From contig JBKOWZ010000139.1 of the NCBI GenBank assembly GCA_046724665.1, positions 1-54,613 on the forward strand: DNA of 54,613 nucleotides, in the 5' to 3' direction. The translations under genes and the position numbers were made by a program. The notes beneath the pieces are model-generated. The model was not told the origin of the DNA. It was given only the letters and a program-made list of their open reading frames with translations, and ran no database searches. The stretch is from Actinocrinis sp046724665. GTDB lineage: Bacteria; Actinomycetota; Actinomycetes; Streptomycetales; Catenulisporaceae. Shown here in pieces: positions 32,073 through 41,430 of this stretch. The stretch's first letter is position 1, and each line of letters begins with the position of its first letter.

Positions 32073-32981
32073 TCAGAAGGCGCCGACCGCGCTGACTCGC
32101 CAGCCCTGCGGGGTGTGGGTGAGCGTGAGCAGGACCCGGTTCTGATCGACCTGGGTGCCGTTCACCCTGGTGCTCGTCGTTGACTGGTTGATGAACGCGA
32201 GGACGACGACCTGGTCCGGCGACGCCGAGACCACCGACACGGCGGCCGCGCTGCCGTCCGTGGGCCGCGCGACGGTGGCCTTGACGACTCCGTGGTACTG
32301 GAGCGCGGTCGGCTTCACGACGGTCTGCGTCGTCTTCGCGTACTGGTCCCGGAACGAGCCGGTGAGCAGGGTTTCGGCCTTGGCGAAGTCCTGGTCCAGA
32401 TGACGGTAGTCGTAGGAGAAGATGACCGGCGCGGCACGCTCGGCAGCCGCCATCGCGGCGGTGCGTGCGTGGTCGGTACGGATAACGTCGCGGTCCTGGA
32501 CGGCGAACACGGCACCCGCCGCGAGCGCTGCGATGAGCGCGACCGCGAGGACGGCCGTGACGATGGCCCGGCGGGTTTTGCGGGATTGCGGTGAGTTCGT
32601 GCGGGGCGCGGGTTCGGGTGAGTCCGCGAGTGGCTCGACGGACTCGATGGGTGCGATTGGTGCAATAGGTGCGGCGGAATCGGAGGGCGCGGCGGGTGCG
32701 GCGGAATCGACGGATTCGGCGGGTGGGATGGGGGCGATGGGCTCGGCTACTTCGACGGCATTGTTGGCATTGTTGACATCATTGTCGGCATCAACAGGCT
32801 GAACAGTTGGCGCTGGTTCTGCCTGGGTGCGCGGCACAACCTGGCCGGCGCGTTTCGCCGCGGCGCGCTGGCCGGCGACGGCGCGCGGGCGGCGCGACGT
32901 GTTCGCGTCGGTGAGCCGGTTCCGCGTGCGGTGCTGCGACTGGGACTGTGACTGCGAGTGAGCCTGCTGCGAGTCGTCCAC
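32073..32981 (-). CDS. Mce-associated membrane protein (distal)
   Basis: A 302-residue protein: a long low-complexity cytoplasmic N-terminus (Gln-Ser run QSQSQSQ, then Pro/Ala-rich IAPIAPI repeats to about residue 130), one transmembrane helix (AIVTAVLAVALIAALAAGAVF, about 140-160), and a C-terminal domain typical of Mce-associated proteins (IFSYDYRHLDQDFAKAETLL, ending WRVSAVGAF). GTG at 32981 has AGGGAGA upstream. It is the last gene of the mce operon, 25 bp after the other Mce-associated gene. Such proteins stabilise or complete the Mce transporter at the membrane. Confidence 0.82.
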   Translation of the reverse strand: MDDSQQAHSQSQSQSQHRTRNRLTDANTSRRPRAVAGQRAAAKRAGQVVPRTQAEPAPTVQPVDADNDVNNANNAVEVAEPIAPIPPAESVDSAAPAAPSDSAAPIAPIAPIESVEPLADSPEPAPRTNSPQSRKTRRAIVTAVLAVALIAALAAGAVFAVQDRDVIRTDHARTAAMAAAERAAPVIFSYDYRHLDQDFAKAETLLTGSFRDQYAKTTQTVVKPTALQYHGVVKATVARPTDGSAAAVSVVSASPDQVVVLAFINQSTTSTRVNGTQVDQNRVLLTLTHTPQGWRVSAVGAF

Positions 32982-33006
32982 GGCTGTGTTCTCCCTTCCG
33001 CCCGCG

Positions 33007-33558
33007 TCAGCCGACGAATTGGATGTCGGACGTGAGCCACTGGCCGTCCTGCTCGACCAGGTCCATCTGGAGGCGGTAGTTGCGGACCTGCCCCGACGGC
33101 GCGGCCGTGTTGGCGACCTTGGCGTCCGCCACGACCAGCACGCGGGCGGAACTCGGGCTCGAGCTCACCACGCCGGCCTGGAGCACCTGCCCCGAGGACA
33201 CCGCCTTGTTCGTCGTGACCAGGTTCTGCAACGTCTTCGCCTCGTCGGTGAACTGCTGCTTGAAGTCGCCGGTCGCGCCGGACAGGACGTTCCTGCTGTC
33301 CTGGTCGAACTTGCGGTAGTCGATCGAGATGAAGTTGAGCGCCTCCTGCCGCGCGGCGGCGAGAACGGCCTGATCGCGCCGGCTGGCGTCGTTCTCCTGG
33401 TTCACCCGGTAGCCGAGCACGCCGACGCCGGTCACCGCGACGGCGAGCGCCACGGCCAGGATCCAGGGCAGCGCCCTGAAGCGCGTGAGGACACGACCGA
33501 CCGAGCGCACCAGAATGCGCACCCGCGCCCGGGCGTCAACCGGCCCGTCCGCGCTCAC
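33007..33558 (-). CDS. Mce-associated membrane protein (proximal)
   Basis: 183 residues, one transmembrane helix (ILAVALAVAVTGVGVLGY, about 32-50), then the Mce-associated domain (FISIDYRKFDQDSRNVLSG, DFKQQFTDEAKTLQNLV, ending LTSDIQFVG). It shares the YRxxDQD motif with the next gene, so the two are paralogous. GTG at 33558 overlaps the mceF stop as GTGA. It belongs to the mce operon and probably forms part of the transporter periphery on the outer face of the membrane. Confidence 0.84.
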   Translation of the reverse strand: MSADGPVDARARVRILVRSVGRVLTRFRALPWILAVALAVAVTGVGVLGYRVNQENDASRRDQAVLAAARQEALNFISIDYRKFDQDSRNVLSGATGDFKQQFTDEAKTLQNLVTTNKAVSSGQVLQAGVVSSSPSSARVLVVADAKVANTAAPSGQVRNYRLQMDLVEQDGQWLTSDIQFVG

Positions 33559-34820
33559 GCCATCGGGCCGAGGAGCATCCACTGCCACGAGTCCCTCCCG
33601 AGAAGAGTCGCCTCGCCGCCGTTCGCGGCGATCTCGACCGGCTTGCCGTCGGGTCCGAGCGCCGCGCCGGTCGCCGGGTCGGTGCCGGTCAGGTACGACG
33701 AGAACGAGCCCGCGCCCGACGCGCCGCCCGGCCTCGGCACGTTCTGCGCGCCGCGCACGTCCGTGCCGCTGCTCGCCGGGGCCGTGCAGTGCACGTTCGT
33801 GTTGGCGGGCCGGTGGCTCGTGTCCTGCGGCGCGCGCTGCTTCGTGTCGTACGTGCACGGCGGCGGGTTGCTCACGTTGAGCACCAGGCCGAAGTGCGCC
33901 GTCCCGTCGCCGGGCACCGTGGTGAAGCCCTGGGCGACCACCACAGGGTACGTCACGAGGATCTGCTCGACGCCGGGCAGCCGCGCCTCGACGATCTGGC
34001 CGACCGTGACCAGGTTGCCGAGCAGCACGCCGAGCGTCGGCTGCGTCGTCTGGAGCAGGTTCTGCAACTCGCCGGAGGCCGTGATGCCGTTGTCGAGCAC
34101 CTTGCGCAGATCCGGGTCGCTGGCCCGCACCTGGCCGGTCAGCGCCGCCAGGTCGCGCGAGAAGCCGACGATCGCCGAGCCCTCGTCCACCTGTGTGCGC
34201 AGCACCGGCTGCAACTGGCCGATCAGCGCGGTGGTCTGCGGCAGGTCGTCGTTGGCCGACTTGATCAGTGCGTTGCCGGAGTCGATCAGCCGTTGCAGAT
34301 CCGGGCCGGTGCCGTTGAACGCGGCGCCGAGTTCGTCGATCGTCACCGTCAGATCATGCTTGTCCACCGAGTTGACCAGCCGGTCGATGTTGACCATCAG
34401 GTCCGTCGTCGGCAGCGGCGTGCGCGTGTCCGCCCGCGGGATCGTGCTGCCGCCGCTCAGGTACGGTCCGGTGCTCGAGCGCGGTTGCAGGTCCACGTAC
34501 TGCTCGCCGACGGCCGAGCGGTCGGCGACCACGGCCAGCGTGTCGGCCGGGATCCGCGTGCCGTGCTGGAGGTTCAGATCGACCAGCACGCCGGTGGAGT
34601 CCAGGTGGATCGAGCCGACCCGGCCGACCGGCACGCCCCGGTAGGTGACCTCGGCGTTGGTGAAGATGCCGCCGGTCTGCGCGAAGTCCGCGTGCACGGT
34701 ATACCCGGGGCTGGTGATGCTCTTGCCGAGGCCGACGTAGTCGGCGCCGGCGTAGCCCACGCCGAGCACGGTGATCGCGCCGAAGGCGAGCAGTTGGATG
34801 CGGACGACTCTGCTGATCAC
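33555..34820 (-). CDS. mceF: Mce-family protein F
   Basis: 421 residues: N-terminal membrane anchor (QLLAFGAITVLGVGYAGADY), MCE/MlaD domain about residues 38-115 (YTVHADFAQTGGIFTNAEVTYRGVPVGRVG, split here as two parts of one strand-turn-strand region), then a long helical stretch with Asp/Leu heptads (VNSVDKHDLTVTIDEL) and a disordered C-terminal part ending RDSWQWMLLGPMA. It is the last of six Mce subunits. GTG at 34820 overlaps the mceE stop as GTGA. With the others it should form the hexameric lipid shuttle outside the membrane. Confidence 0.88.
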   Translation of the reverse strand: MISRVVRIQLLAFGAITVLGVGYAGADYVGLGKSITSPGYTVHADFAQTGGIFTNAEVTYRGVPVGRVGSIHLDSTGVLVDLNLQHGTRIPADTLAVVADRSAVGEQYVDLQPRSSTGPYLSGGSTIPRADTRTPLPTTDLMVNIDRLVNSVDKHDLTVTIDELGAAFNGTGPDLQRLIDSGNALIKSANDDLPQTTALIGQLQPVLRTQVDEGSAIVGFSRDLAALTGQVRASDPDLRKVLDNGITASGELQNLLQTTQPTLGVLLGNLVTVGQIVEARLPGVEQILVTYPVVVAQGFTTVPGDGTAHFGLVLNVSNPPPCTYDTKQRAPQDTSHRPANTNVHCTAPASSGTDVRGAQNVPRPGGASGAGSFSSYLTGTDPATGAALGPDGKPVEIAANGGEATLLGRDSWQWMLLGPMA

Positions 34821-36148
34821 GCGGCCATCCCCTCCGTCATCATCGCGGCGAGGTTCGGATCGACCTCGGCCGCCGAGTTGTGCGCGCCGAGGCAAAGGAT
34901 CGGGCACAGGACGCCGCCGCCGCCGCTCGCGCTCGGACTCGCGCCGGGGTGCGGCGTGGCCGACGCGTTGCCCCCTCCCCCGCACAGCAGCAGGCACGAC
35001 GGCAGCGGCAGCGGAATCGGCAGGCTCGGCAGCGGCAGGACCGGCGCGGGGGTCTTCGACTGGCCCGGCTTCGGCGTGGGAGTCGCAGCGCCGCTCGGCA
35101 GCACGCCGCCGAGCAGGTTGCGGTACAGGTCACTGAGGTTGAGGTCGGCGGTGACCTTCAGGTTCACGTAGTCGCCCTTCACCGCCGCGTTGAGGCCCTG
35201 CGGCAGCGGATAGCTCAGCAGCAGGTCGAGGGCGTTCGGCAGGTCCGTGCCCGCCTGGTTCAGCTCGGTCAGCACCGGCACCAGATTGCGCAGGTCCGCC
35301 AGCAGGCTTTCCTGCGACTCGTTGATCACGCGGGTGCCCACGTCGCCGAGGTCCGCCAGCGAGGTCAGCAGCTTGGTGAGCATCGCACGGTCGTCGGCGA
35401 GCGTCTTGAGCGCGCCGGGGACCCGGTCAACGGCCGTGGTGATGACGGTGTGCTGGTCGTTGAGCGTCCTGGACAGCTTGTCGATGCCGCTCAGGGCACG
35501 AATGATGTCGTCGCGCTGCTTGTTCAGGCCGCTGACGAACGTGTCCAGCTGCGTGAGGAAGTCGCGCAGGTTCTGCTCACGGCCGCTCAGCGCCTTGTTC
35601 AGCTCGACGGTGATCGTGTGCAGCTGCGCGACGCCGCCGCCGTTGAGCAGCGCGGACAGCGCCGAGAGCACTTCCTCGATCTGCGGGTTGGTGCCGGTGC
35701 GCGACAGCGGGATCACCGACCCCTCGTGCAGGGTCCCGCTGGCCGGCGCGTCGCTCGGCGCGGACAGCGCGACGTACTTCTCGCCGAGCAGGCTGGTCTG
35801 CTTGAGGTCCGCGACAGCGTTGGCGGGCAGGTGCACCGAGTTCTTGACGCGCACGTGCACGTCGGCGTGCCAGCCGCTCAGGCCGATGCTCTCGACCGCG
35901 CCGACCGTGACGTCGTTGACCTTCACCGCGGACTGCGGCACCAGGTCGAGCACGTCGGCGAACTGCACGGTGACGTGGTAGACGTCGCTGCCCTGGGCCG
36001 GCGCGCCGGGCAGCGGCAGGCTCGCCACACCACCGAACTGGCAGCCGCCGGCCAGCAGCGCCGCGGCCGTGGTGGCGGCGATCGCGGCCAGGCGCCTGCG
36101 ACGGCCGTCGTGCCGGCCGCGGCGGGGGAAACAGCTGACACCGCTCAC
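34817..36148 (-). CDS. mceE: Mce-family lipoprotein E
   Basis: 443 residues with a lipoprotein signal: a basic stretch, ATTAAALLAGGC and Cys as the lipidated residue, as usual for MceE/LprK. MCE domain about residues 55-130 (DLVPQSAVKVNDVTVGAV, TSLLGEKYVALSAP), then helical repeats. The C-terminal 90 residues are unusual: Pro/Leu-rich (PVLPLPSLPIPLPLPS) with four cysteines in CLLLC and CPILC pairs separated by Gly-rich linkers. GTG at 36148 overlaps mceD as GTGA. It anchors the Mce complex to the membrane surface. Confidence 0.88.
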   Translation of the reverse strand: MSGVSCFPRRGRHDGRRRRLAAIAATTAAALLAGGCQFGGVASLPLPGAPAQGSDVYHVTVQFADVLDLVPQSAVKVNDVTVGAVESIGLSGWHADVHVRVKNSVHLPANAVADLKQTSLLGEKYVALSAPSDAPASGTLHEGSVIPLSRTGTNPQIEEVLSALSALLNGGGVAQLHTITVELNKALSGREQNLRDFLTQLDTFVSGLNKQRDDIIRALSGIDKLSRTLNDQHTVITTAVDRVPGALKTLADDRAMLTKLLTSLADLGDVGTRVINESQESLLADLRNLVPVLTELNQAGTDLPNALDLLLSYPLPQGLNAAVKGDYVNLKVTADLNLSDLYRNLLGGVLPSGAATPTPKPGQSKTPAPVLPLPSLPIPLPLPSCLLLCGGGGNASATPHPGASPSASGGGGVLCPILCLGAHNSAAEVDPNLAAMMTEGMAA

Positions 36149-37281
36149 TGCTTGCCTCCCAGGATCCCGCCGAGCGTCTTGTCCACCAGGCCGGTCAGCG
36201 CGCCGGTGAGCGGGTTGGCGGTCGGCAGCGGCGGCAGCGTGGCGAACAGCTTCTGGAGTCCGCTGCAATCGATCTGCTGGCCGAACGAGTCGAGCAGCGA
36301 GCAGAGGAACAGCGCGGGGTCCTGCGTCTGCTGCACGTTCATGCGGGTGTCCAGCGTGCCCGCGGCCGGGTTGTAGGCGTTGGCGAGGTTGCTCAGCGCG
36401 TCCGGGGCCTCGTCGAGGAACTCGGCGAGCGCGGCCTGCTCCTTGACCAGGATGCCGGCGATGTCCTTCAGGCCCTTGACGTCGGTGGTGATCTCGGCCT
36501 TGTTGTCGTGTACGAACCCGGACACGTCGCCGAGCGCGGCGGCCAGGTTCTTCAGCGCGGCGGCCAGGTCCTGGCGCTCCCCGGCCAGCTGCGCGGAGAC
36601 CTCGGCCAGGTTCGACTCGAACGCGCGCACCTGCTGGTCGTCGGCGGCCAGCTTGGCGGTGAAGTTCTGGAGGTTGTCCACGGTGCCGAACAGGTTCTGC
36701 CGGTTGTCGGAGAGCGTGGTGGCGGCCTGCGAGAGGTCCTGCACCGTCTGGTGCAGCTTCACGCCCTCGCCGTTCAGGTTGTCCGCGGTCACCCCGAGCA
36801 GCCGGGAGAGCGCGCCCTGCGAGTTCGCACCCTGCGGCCCGAGCGCCACCGACAGGTCGTTGAGACTGCTGAGGGTGGCGTCCAGCTCGACAGGGACCGC
36901 GGTGCGCGACAGCGGGATGACCGCGCCGGAAGCCATCACCGGGCCGCCGCGGTAGACCGGCAGCAGCTGCAGGTAGCGGTCGCTGACCACTGACGGGGTG
37001 ATGACGGCCGCCTGCGCGTCGGCCGGGACCTGGTAGCCGGCGTCGTACTCGAAGTCCACCTTGACCCGGTCGCCCTGCGGATTGACCGCGGTGACCGACC
37101 CGACCCGCACTCCCAGGATCCTGACGTCAGAGCCCGGATAGACGCCGACGGTCCGGCTGAAGTACGCGGTCGCCTTCACCACGGCCGGCGACGGCCAGAA
37201 GGCGTACAGCAGCCCGGCGGCCAGGCCGAGCGCGAGCACGGCGGCGAGGATGCGCAGGCGGCGCCTGGTCACGGCGGTCAC
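36145..37281 (-). CDS. mceD: Mce-family protein D
   Basis: 378 residues: N-terminal anchor (RILAAVLALGLAAGLLYAF), MCE domain about residues 40-115 (VYPGSDVRILGVRVGSV, SDRYLQLLPVYRGG), then a long alpha-helical region (QDLSQAATTLSDNRQNL, QQVRAFESNLAEVSAQLAG) that would line the transport tunnel, and a short C-terminal tail with a CxxLLDSFGQQIDC cysteine pair. GTG at 37281 overlaps the mceC stop as GTGA. It is the fourth subunit of the operon. Confidence 0.88.
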   Translation of the reverse strand: MTAVTRRRLRILAAVLALGLAAGLLYAFWPSPAVVKATAYFSRTVGVYPGSDVRILGVRVGSVTAVNPQGDRVKVDFEYDAGYQVPADAQAAVITPSVVSDRYLQLLPVYRGGPVMASGAVIPLSRTAVPVELDATLSSLNDLSVALGPQGANSQGALSRLLGVTADNLNGEGVKLHQTVQDLSQAATTLSDNRQNLFGTVDNLQNFTAKLAADDQQVRAFESNLAEVSAQLAGERQDLAAALKNLAAALGDVSGFVHDNKAEITTDVKGLKDIAGILVKEQAALAEFLDEAPDALSNLANAYNPAAGTLDTRMNVQQTQDPALFLCSLLDSFGQQIDCSGLQKLFATLPPLPTANPLTGALTGLVDKTLGGILGGKQ

Positions 37282-38267
37282 CGCGTACCTCCTGACTGCG
37301 TCCGTACCGACGGCGGAATCGTCAGCACCAAGTTCTGGATGTACGTGTCGAACCAGCGGCCGTTGCCGAGGTTGTTCGCGAAGACCCGCACGAACGGGGC
37401 GAGCATCTTCACGCCCTGGTCCAGGTTCTTCTGCTCGCGCTGGAGCAGCGCCAGCACCGCGTGCAGGTTGTCCAGCGCGGGCCCGATCTTCGCGCGGTCG
37501 TCGGCGACCAGGCCGGACAGCTCCACCGCCAGCGAGGAGGTGTTCACCAGCAGCTCGTGGATCACCGCGCGGCGCGCCTCGATCTCCTGGAGCAGCAGGT
37601 TGCCGTCGTTGATCAGCGCGGTCAGCTGGTCGGAGCGCTCGGAGAGCACCCCGCTGACGCTGTCGGCGTGCGTGAGCAGCTGCTGGAGCGCGGCGTCGCG
37701 CGACGCGATGGTCCGCGACAGCCGGGACAGGCCGTCCAGCGACGCCTTCACGTCCGCCGAGGTGTTCTGGAAGTCGGCGGAGATCGTGTTCAGCGCGTCG
37801 GCAAGCTGCTTGGTATCGACCTGCTGCACGGTCGTGGTCAGCTGGCTGAACGCGTCCACCACGTCGTACGCGGAGACGGTCCGGCTGAGCGGGATCTCCT
37901 TCGCCGCGTCGAGCTGCCCCGGACCGGCCGGCTCGAGCGCGAGGTACTTCTGGCCGAGCACGGTCTTGATCCGGATCGACGCCCCGGTCTGCGTGCCGAA
38001 CTGCGGGCCGCCCTTGATCTTGAAGGTGACCTTCACATGGCCGTCCTCCAGGCCGACCCCGGTGACCTTGCCCACCGAGACCCCGGCGATGCGCACCTCG
38101 TCGCCCGGCTTGAGGCCGCCGGCCTCGCTGAAGGCCGCCGAGTAGGTGGTGCCGCCGCCGATCAGCGGCAGCGAGTCCACGTTGAAGGCGGCCCACAGCA
38201 GCGCGGCGATCAGGGCGAGGCCGACCGCGCCGATGACGACCGGGTTGCGCTCGCGGAACGGGGTCAT
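37278..38267 (-). CDS. mceC: Mce-family protein C
   Basis: 329 residues: anchor VVIGAVGLALIAALLWAAF, MCE domain about residues 38-115 (LKPGDEVRIAGVSVGKVTGV, TVLGQKYLALEP), helical region (AVIHELLVNTSSLAVELSG), ending near NGRWFDTYIQNLVLTIPPS. I choose ATG at 38267, which overlaps the mceB stop as ATGA with GAGGTGCGG upstream; a GTG at 38276 is also in frame. It is the shortest of the six subunits and lacks the long disordered C-terminus of MceE and MceF. Confidence 0.88.
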   Translation of the reverse strand: MTPFRERNPVVIGAVGLALIAALLWAAFNVDSLPLIGGGTTYSAAFSEAGGLKPGDEVRIAGVSVGKVTGVGLEDGHVKVTFKIKGGPQFGTQTGASIRIKTVLGQKYLALEPAGPGQLDAAKEIPLSRTVSAYDVVDAFSQLTTTVQQVDTKQLADALNTISADFQNTSADVKASLDGLSRLSRTIASRDAALQQLLTHADSVSGVLSERSDQLTALINDGNLLLQEIEARRAVIHELLVNTSSLAVELSGLVADDRAKIGPALDNLHAVLALLQREQKNLDQGVKMLAPFVRVFANNLGNGRWFDTYIQNLVLTIPPSVRTQSGGTR

Positions 38268-39301
38268 CCGCCGCACCTCGCCTGGGCCGCGTGGAAGTCC
38301 GGGGTGAGCGTCTGCCCGGTGACCGGCAGCACCACGCTGCCGTCGAAGTCGCAGAGGTAGAAGTTGAACCAGGACCCGTAGTCGCCGACGTTGGTCGCCG
38401 CGTCCAGCTTCGCCGGCAGGTTCTTCAGCACGCCCTCGACGGTCTTCTCGTTCTTCCTGATCGTCCCGGTCAGCGCGGTCAGCTGGCTCAGGTCGGCCGA
38501 GATCGCCGGGCGCCCCTGGTCGAGCAGGCCGGCGGACGCGGCCGCCAGGGCGTTGATGTCGCCGAGCGAGGAGCCGATCGCGGCGCGATCGTGCGACAGC
38601 CCGGAGATCAGCCGCTGGAGCTGGTCGAGCAGCTCGCCGAACCGGTCGTCGCGCTGGTCGAGCGCGGTCAGCACGCCGTTGAGGTTGTCGATCACCGACC
38701 CGATCAGCTGGTCGCGGTCGGCCAGCGCGGAGGTGAGCGAGGCGGTCTCGGCCAGCAGCCCGTCGATGGTGCCGCCCTCGCCCTGGAGGGTCTTGATGAT
38801 CTCGAAGGCGAGCTTGTTCACATCGTCCGGGCTCAGCGCCGCGAACAGCGGCTTGAACCCCTGGAACAGGACCGTCAGGTCGAGCGCCGGCGTGGTGCGC
38901 GAGCGCGGGATCTCGCCGCCGGGCGGCAGCCGCGTCTCGTCGCCGGCGCCGTCCACCAGGGCCAGGTACCGCTCGCCGACCAGGTCGCGCCAGCGCAGTT
39001 CGGCGCGCGTGCTGGTGAACAGGGTGTGGTCACGCGAGACGGTGAAGGTCAGCTCGGCCTCGGTGCGGTCCTTGATGGCGACGCCGGTGACCGTGCCGAC
39101 GCGCACTCCGGCGATCCGCACGTCGTCGCCGACCACCACGCCGGTCACGTCGCTGAACACGGCGCGGTAGCTGTCGGTCGGGGTGAAGGTGAGGTTGCCG
39201 ATGGTCGCCGCGAGCAGCAGCGTGGCCAGGACGGTCACCGTGGCGAAGATGCCGAACTTGATCAGCGGCGCGGCGATCGCGCGGGACGGCGAGGAGGTCA
39301 C
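38264..39301 (-). CDS. mceB: Mce-family protein B
   Basis: 345 residues: anchor LIKFGIFATVTVLATLLLAA, MCE domain about residues 42-120 (VVVGDDVRIAGVRVGTVTGV, RDLVGERYLALVDG), helices with many Asp-Leu repeats (IDNLNGVLTALDQRDDRF), and the characteristic end WFNFYLCDFDG seen in MceB proteins. GTG at 39301 overlaps the mceA stop as GTGA. Second of six subunits. Confidence 0.89.
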   Translation of the reverse strand: MTSSPSRAIAAPLIKFGIFATVTVLATLLLAATIGNLTFTPTDSYRAVFSDVTGVVVGDDVRIAGVRVGTVTGVAIKDRTEAELTFTVSRDHTLFTSTRAELRWRDLVGERYLALVDGAGDETRLPPGGEIPRSRTTPALDLTVLFQGFKPLFAALSPDDVNKLAFEIIKTLQGEGGTIDGLLAETASLTSALADRDQLIGSVIDNLNGVLTALDQRDDRFGELLDQLQRLISGLSHDRAAIGSSLGDINALAAASAGLLDQGRPAISADLSQLTALTGTIRKNEKTVEGVLKNLPAKLDAATNVGDYGSWFNFYLCDFDGSVVLPVTGQTLTPDFHAAQARCGG

Positions 39302-40602
39302 GACACGCTCACCGCCGTTCCGCGGGCCAGCGGGCCGAACAGCAGGGTGGCCACCGCGGGCACCTGCTCCGGCGGGACGCCCATGACCGGGGCCACGATC
39401 GCGTCCACGACGTGCTGCTCGGCCGCGGTGCCGGCGAGGCCGCTGGTCAGCGGCATGGTGGACAGGTCTCCGTTCGCGGCGCCGCCGCGCGACGCGGTGC
39501 CGCCGCCACCCGACGTGCCGTCGTTCAGCTTCACCGCCGGGAACGGGACTGACGGATTGGGCAGTCCGCGGCAGTTCGGGCCGGAGCGGTCCGCGTAGCG
39601 GGGCGTCTCGCTGGGCTTGTACGGCGCCCGCGGGACCACGACTTCCAGGGTGATGTGCAGCTCGCCGCCGGCGAACACCCGCTGTAGCAGGGGCTCCTGC
39701 TGAGCCAGGCCGCGCAGCAGGCAGGGATATTCGGGCGAGTATTCGCTGAGCAGCGCGGTCGTCGGCGCGTACACCCGGGAGACGGTGATGATGCGCTGGC
39801 CGTCCTGCTCAAGGACGCTGCGCGCGGTGCTGGCGAAGGACTGCGCGCCGGTGAGGAACGAGGCGAGCTGCTGCTGCTTGGCCACCACCGTCTGGCTGGT
39901 GACGGTGAAGTTCTTCAGCACCGCGAGCAGGTCCGGGGCGGCGGCGTTGTAGATGTCCGCGGTCTGGGCGAGCTCGCGCAGGTCCGCCTGGACGGCGGGC
40001 AGCAGCGGATTGAGCCTGGACACGTAGCGGTCCAGCGTGACCAGGTTCACGCCGAGCTGGTCGCCGCGGCCCTCCAGCGCGTCGGCGAACGCGGCGAGCG
40101 TCGCGTTGAGCTTGCCCGGCTGCACGGTGCGCAGCAGCGGCAGCAGGTCGCCGAGCACCCGCTGGACCTCGATGCCTGCCTCGGAGCGGTCCTGCGGGAT
40201 GACGGCGCCGGCCTGGATCGCGCGCCCCGGGGACCCCGGCGGTATCAGCAGCTCGACGTAGGTGTTGCCGAACAGGGTGTTGGGCAGCAGCCGCGCGTTG
40301 ACGTCGGCCGGGATGCGGTCCACGGTGTCCGGGTCGAGCGCGAGGTCGATCGTGGCGACCTTGCCGTCGGAGCTGATCCCGCGCACCTGGCCGACGATCA
40401 TGCCGCGCAGCTTGACGTCGGCGGAGGTCAGCAGCTGGTCGCCGGCCGAGTCCGCCTTCAGCGTGACGTGCACGACCGGCGTGAAGAAGTGCTGGTACGC
40501 GGCCACGGTCAGCCCGATGAGCAGCGCCAGGATGGCGATGAACACGACGCCGTACAGGCGCAGCGCGATCGGGCGGTCGGCCCAGGGGTCGGTATTCGAC
40601 AT
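39298..40602 (-). CDS. mceA: Mce-family protein A
   Basis: 434 residues: anchor RLYGVVFIAILALLIGLTVA, MCE domain about residues 40-120 (LTSADVKLRGMIVGQVRGIS, NTLFGNTYVELL), helical core, a YPCLLRGLAQQEPLL block typical of MceA, and a disordered Gly/Ala-rich C-terminal part. ATG at 40602 has a GGGG ribosome site; an in-frame GTG at 40611 overlaps the YrbE stop as GTGA and would add three residues. First of the six Mce subunits, directly behind the permeases. Confidence 0.88.
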   Translation of the reverse strand: MSNTDPWADRPIALRLYGVVFIAILALLIGLTVAAYQHFFTPVVHVTLKADSAGDQLLTSADVKLRGMIVGQVRGISSDGKVATIDLALDPDTVDRIPADVNARLLPNTLFGNTYVELLIPPGSPGRAIQAGAVIPQDRSEAGIEVQRVLGDLLPLLRTVQPGKLNATLAAFADALEGRGDQLGVNLVTLDRYVSRLNPLLPAVQADLRELAQTADIYNAAAPDLLAVLKNFTVTSQTVVAKQQQLASFLTGAQSFASTARSVLEQDGQRIITVSRVYAPTTALLSEYSPEYPCLLRGLAQQEPLLQRVFAGGELHITLEVVVPRAPYKPSETPRYADRSGPNCRGLPNPSVPFPAVKLNDGTSGGGGTASRGGAANGDLSTMPLTSGLAGTAAEQHVVDAIVAPVMGVPPEQVPAVATLLFGPLARGTAVSVS

Positions 40603-40607
40603 CGCCG

Positions 40608-41423
40608 TCACCCCGCGATGCGGACGGTCGTGGTGGATCCCCAGATCGCCAGGCTGAGGAAGAAGTCGATGATGGTGATCGCGACGATCGCGGTGCGCAC
40701 GGCGCGGCCGACCGCGACGCCGACGCCGGCCGGGCCGCCCTTGGCGTTGTAGCCGTAGTAGCAGTGCACGAGGATGATCACGATCGAGAAGATGATCGCC
40801 TTGCCGAACGACCACAGCACGTCCACCGGCGGCAGGTACTGGTGGAAGTAGTGGTCGTACGTGCCGGTGGACTGCCCGTAGTACGTCGTGGTGATGAAGC
40901 GCGCGGCCAGGTACGAGGAGAGCAGGCCGATCACGTACAGCGGGATGACCGCGACGAAGCCGGCGATCATGCGCGTGGTGACCAGGAAGGGCAGCGACGG
41001 CACGCCCATCACCTCGAGCGCGTCCACCTCCTCGTTGATGCGCATCGCACCGAGCTGCGCGGTGAACCCGGAGCCGACGGTGGCCGAGAGGGCGAGCCCG
41101 GAGACCAGCGGCGCGATCTCGCGGGTGTTGAAGTAGGCGGCGATGAAGGCGGCGAAGTTCGTGGTGCCCAGCTGGTTGAGCGCCGCGTAGCCCTGGAGGC
41201 CGACCTCGGTGCCGGTGAAGAAGGTCAGCACCGCGATGACGCCGACCGTGCCGCCGATGACGGCCAGCGCCCCGGTGCCGAAGCTGACCTCGGCCAGCAG
41301 CCGCAGCACCTCGCCGCGGTAACGCCGCAGCGTGCGCCCGGCCCAGGCCAACGACCTTGCGTAGAAGCGCATCTGGCGGCCGAGGTCGTCCAGGCCGTTC
41401 AGCGGCCCGCGCATCAGCGACAT
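40608..41423 (-). CDS. yrbEB: YrbE-type ABC permease, second subunit
   Basis: 271 residues, MlaE/YrbE family integral membrane protein with five or six hydrophobic segments. Family blocks: GTVGVIAVLTFFTGTEVG, GFTAQLGAMRINEEVDALEV (the ATPase-coupling helix) and CYYGYNAKGGPAGVGVAVG. It starts 7 nt after the first permease gene and pairs with it to form the inner-membrane channel served by the MceG-type ATPase. Confidence 0.92.
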   Translation of the reverse strand: MSLMRGPLNGLDDLGRQMRFYARSLAWAGRTLRRYRGEVLRLLAEVSFGTGALAVIGGTVGVIAVLTFFTGTEVGLQGYAALNQLGTTNFAAFIAAYFNTREIAPLVSGLALSATVGSGFTAQLGAMRINEEVDALEVMGVPSLPFLVTTRMIAGFVAVIPLYVIGLLSSYLAARFITTTYYGQSTGTYDHYFHQYLPPVDVLWSFGKAIIFSIVIILVHCYYGYNAKGGPAGVGVAVGRAVRTAIVAITIIDFFLSLAIWGSTTTVRIAG

Positions 41424-41430
41424 GGCGGCA

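Noticed and set aside
36145..38196. A possible 683-residue fusion in the mceC/mceD region
   Set aside because: The N-terminal half is mceC read in the wrong frame; mceD starts at the GTGA overlap at 37281.
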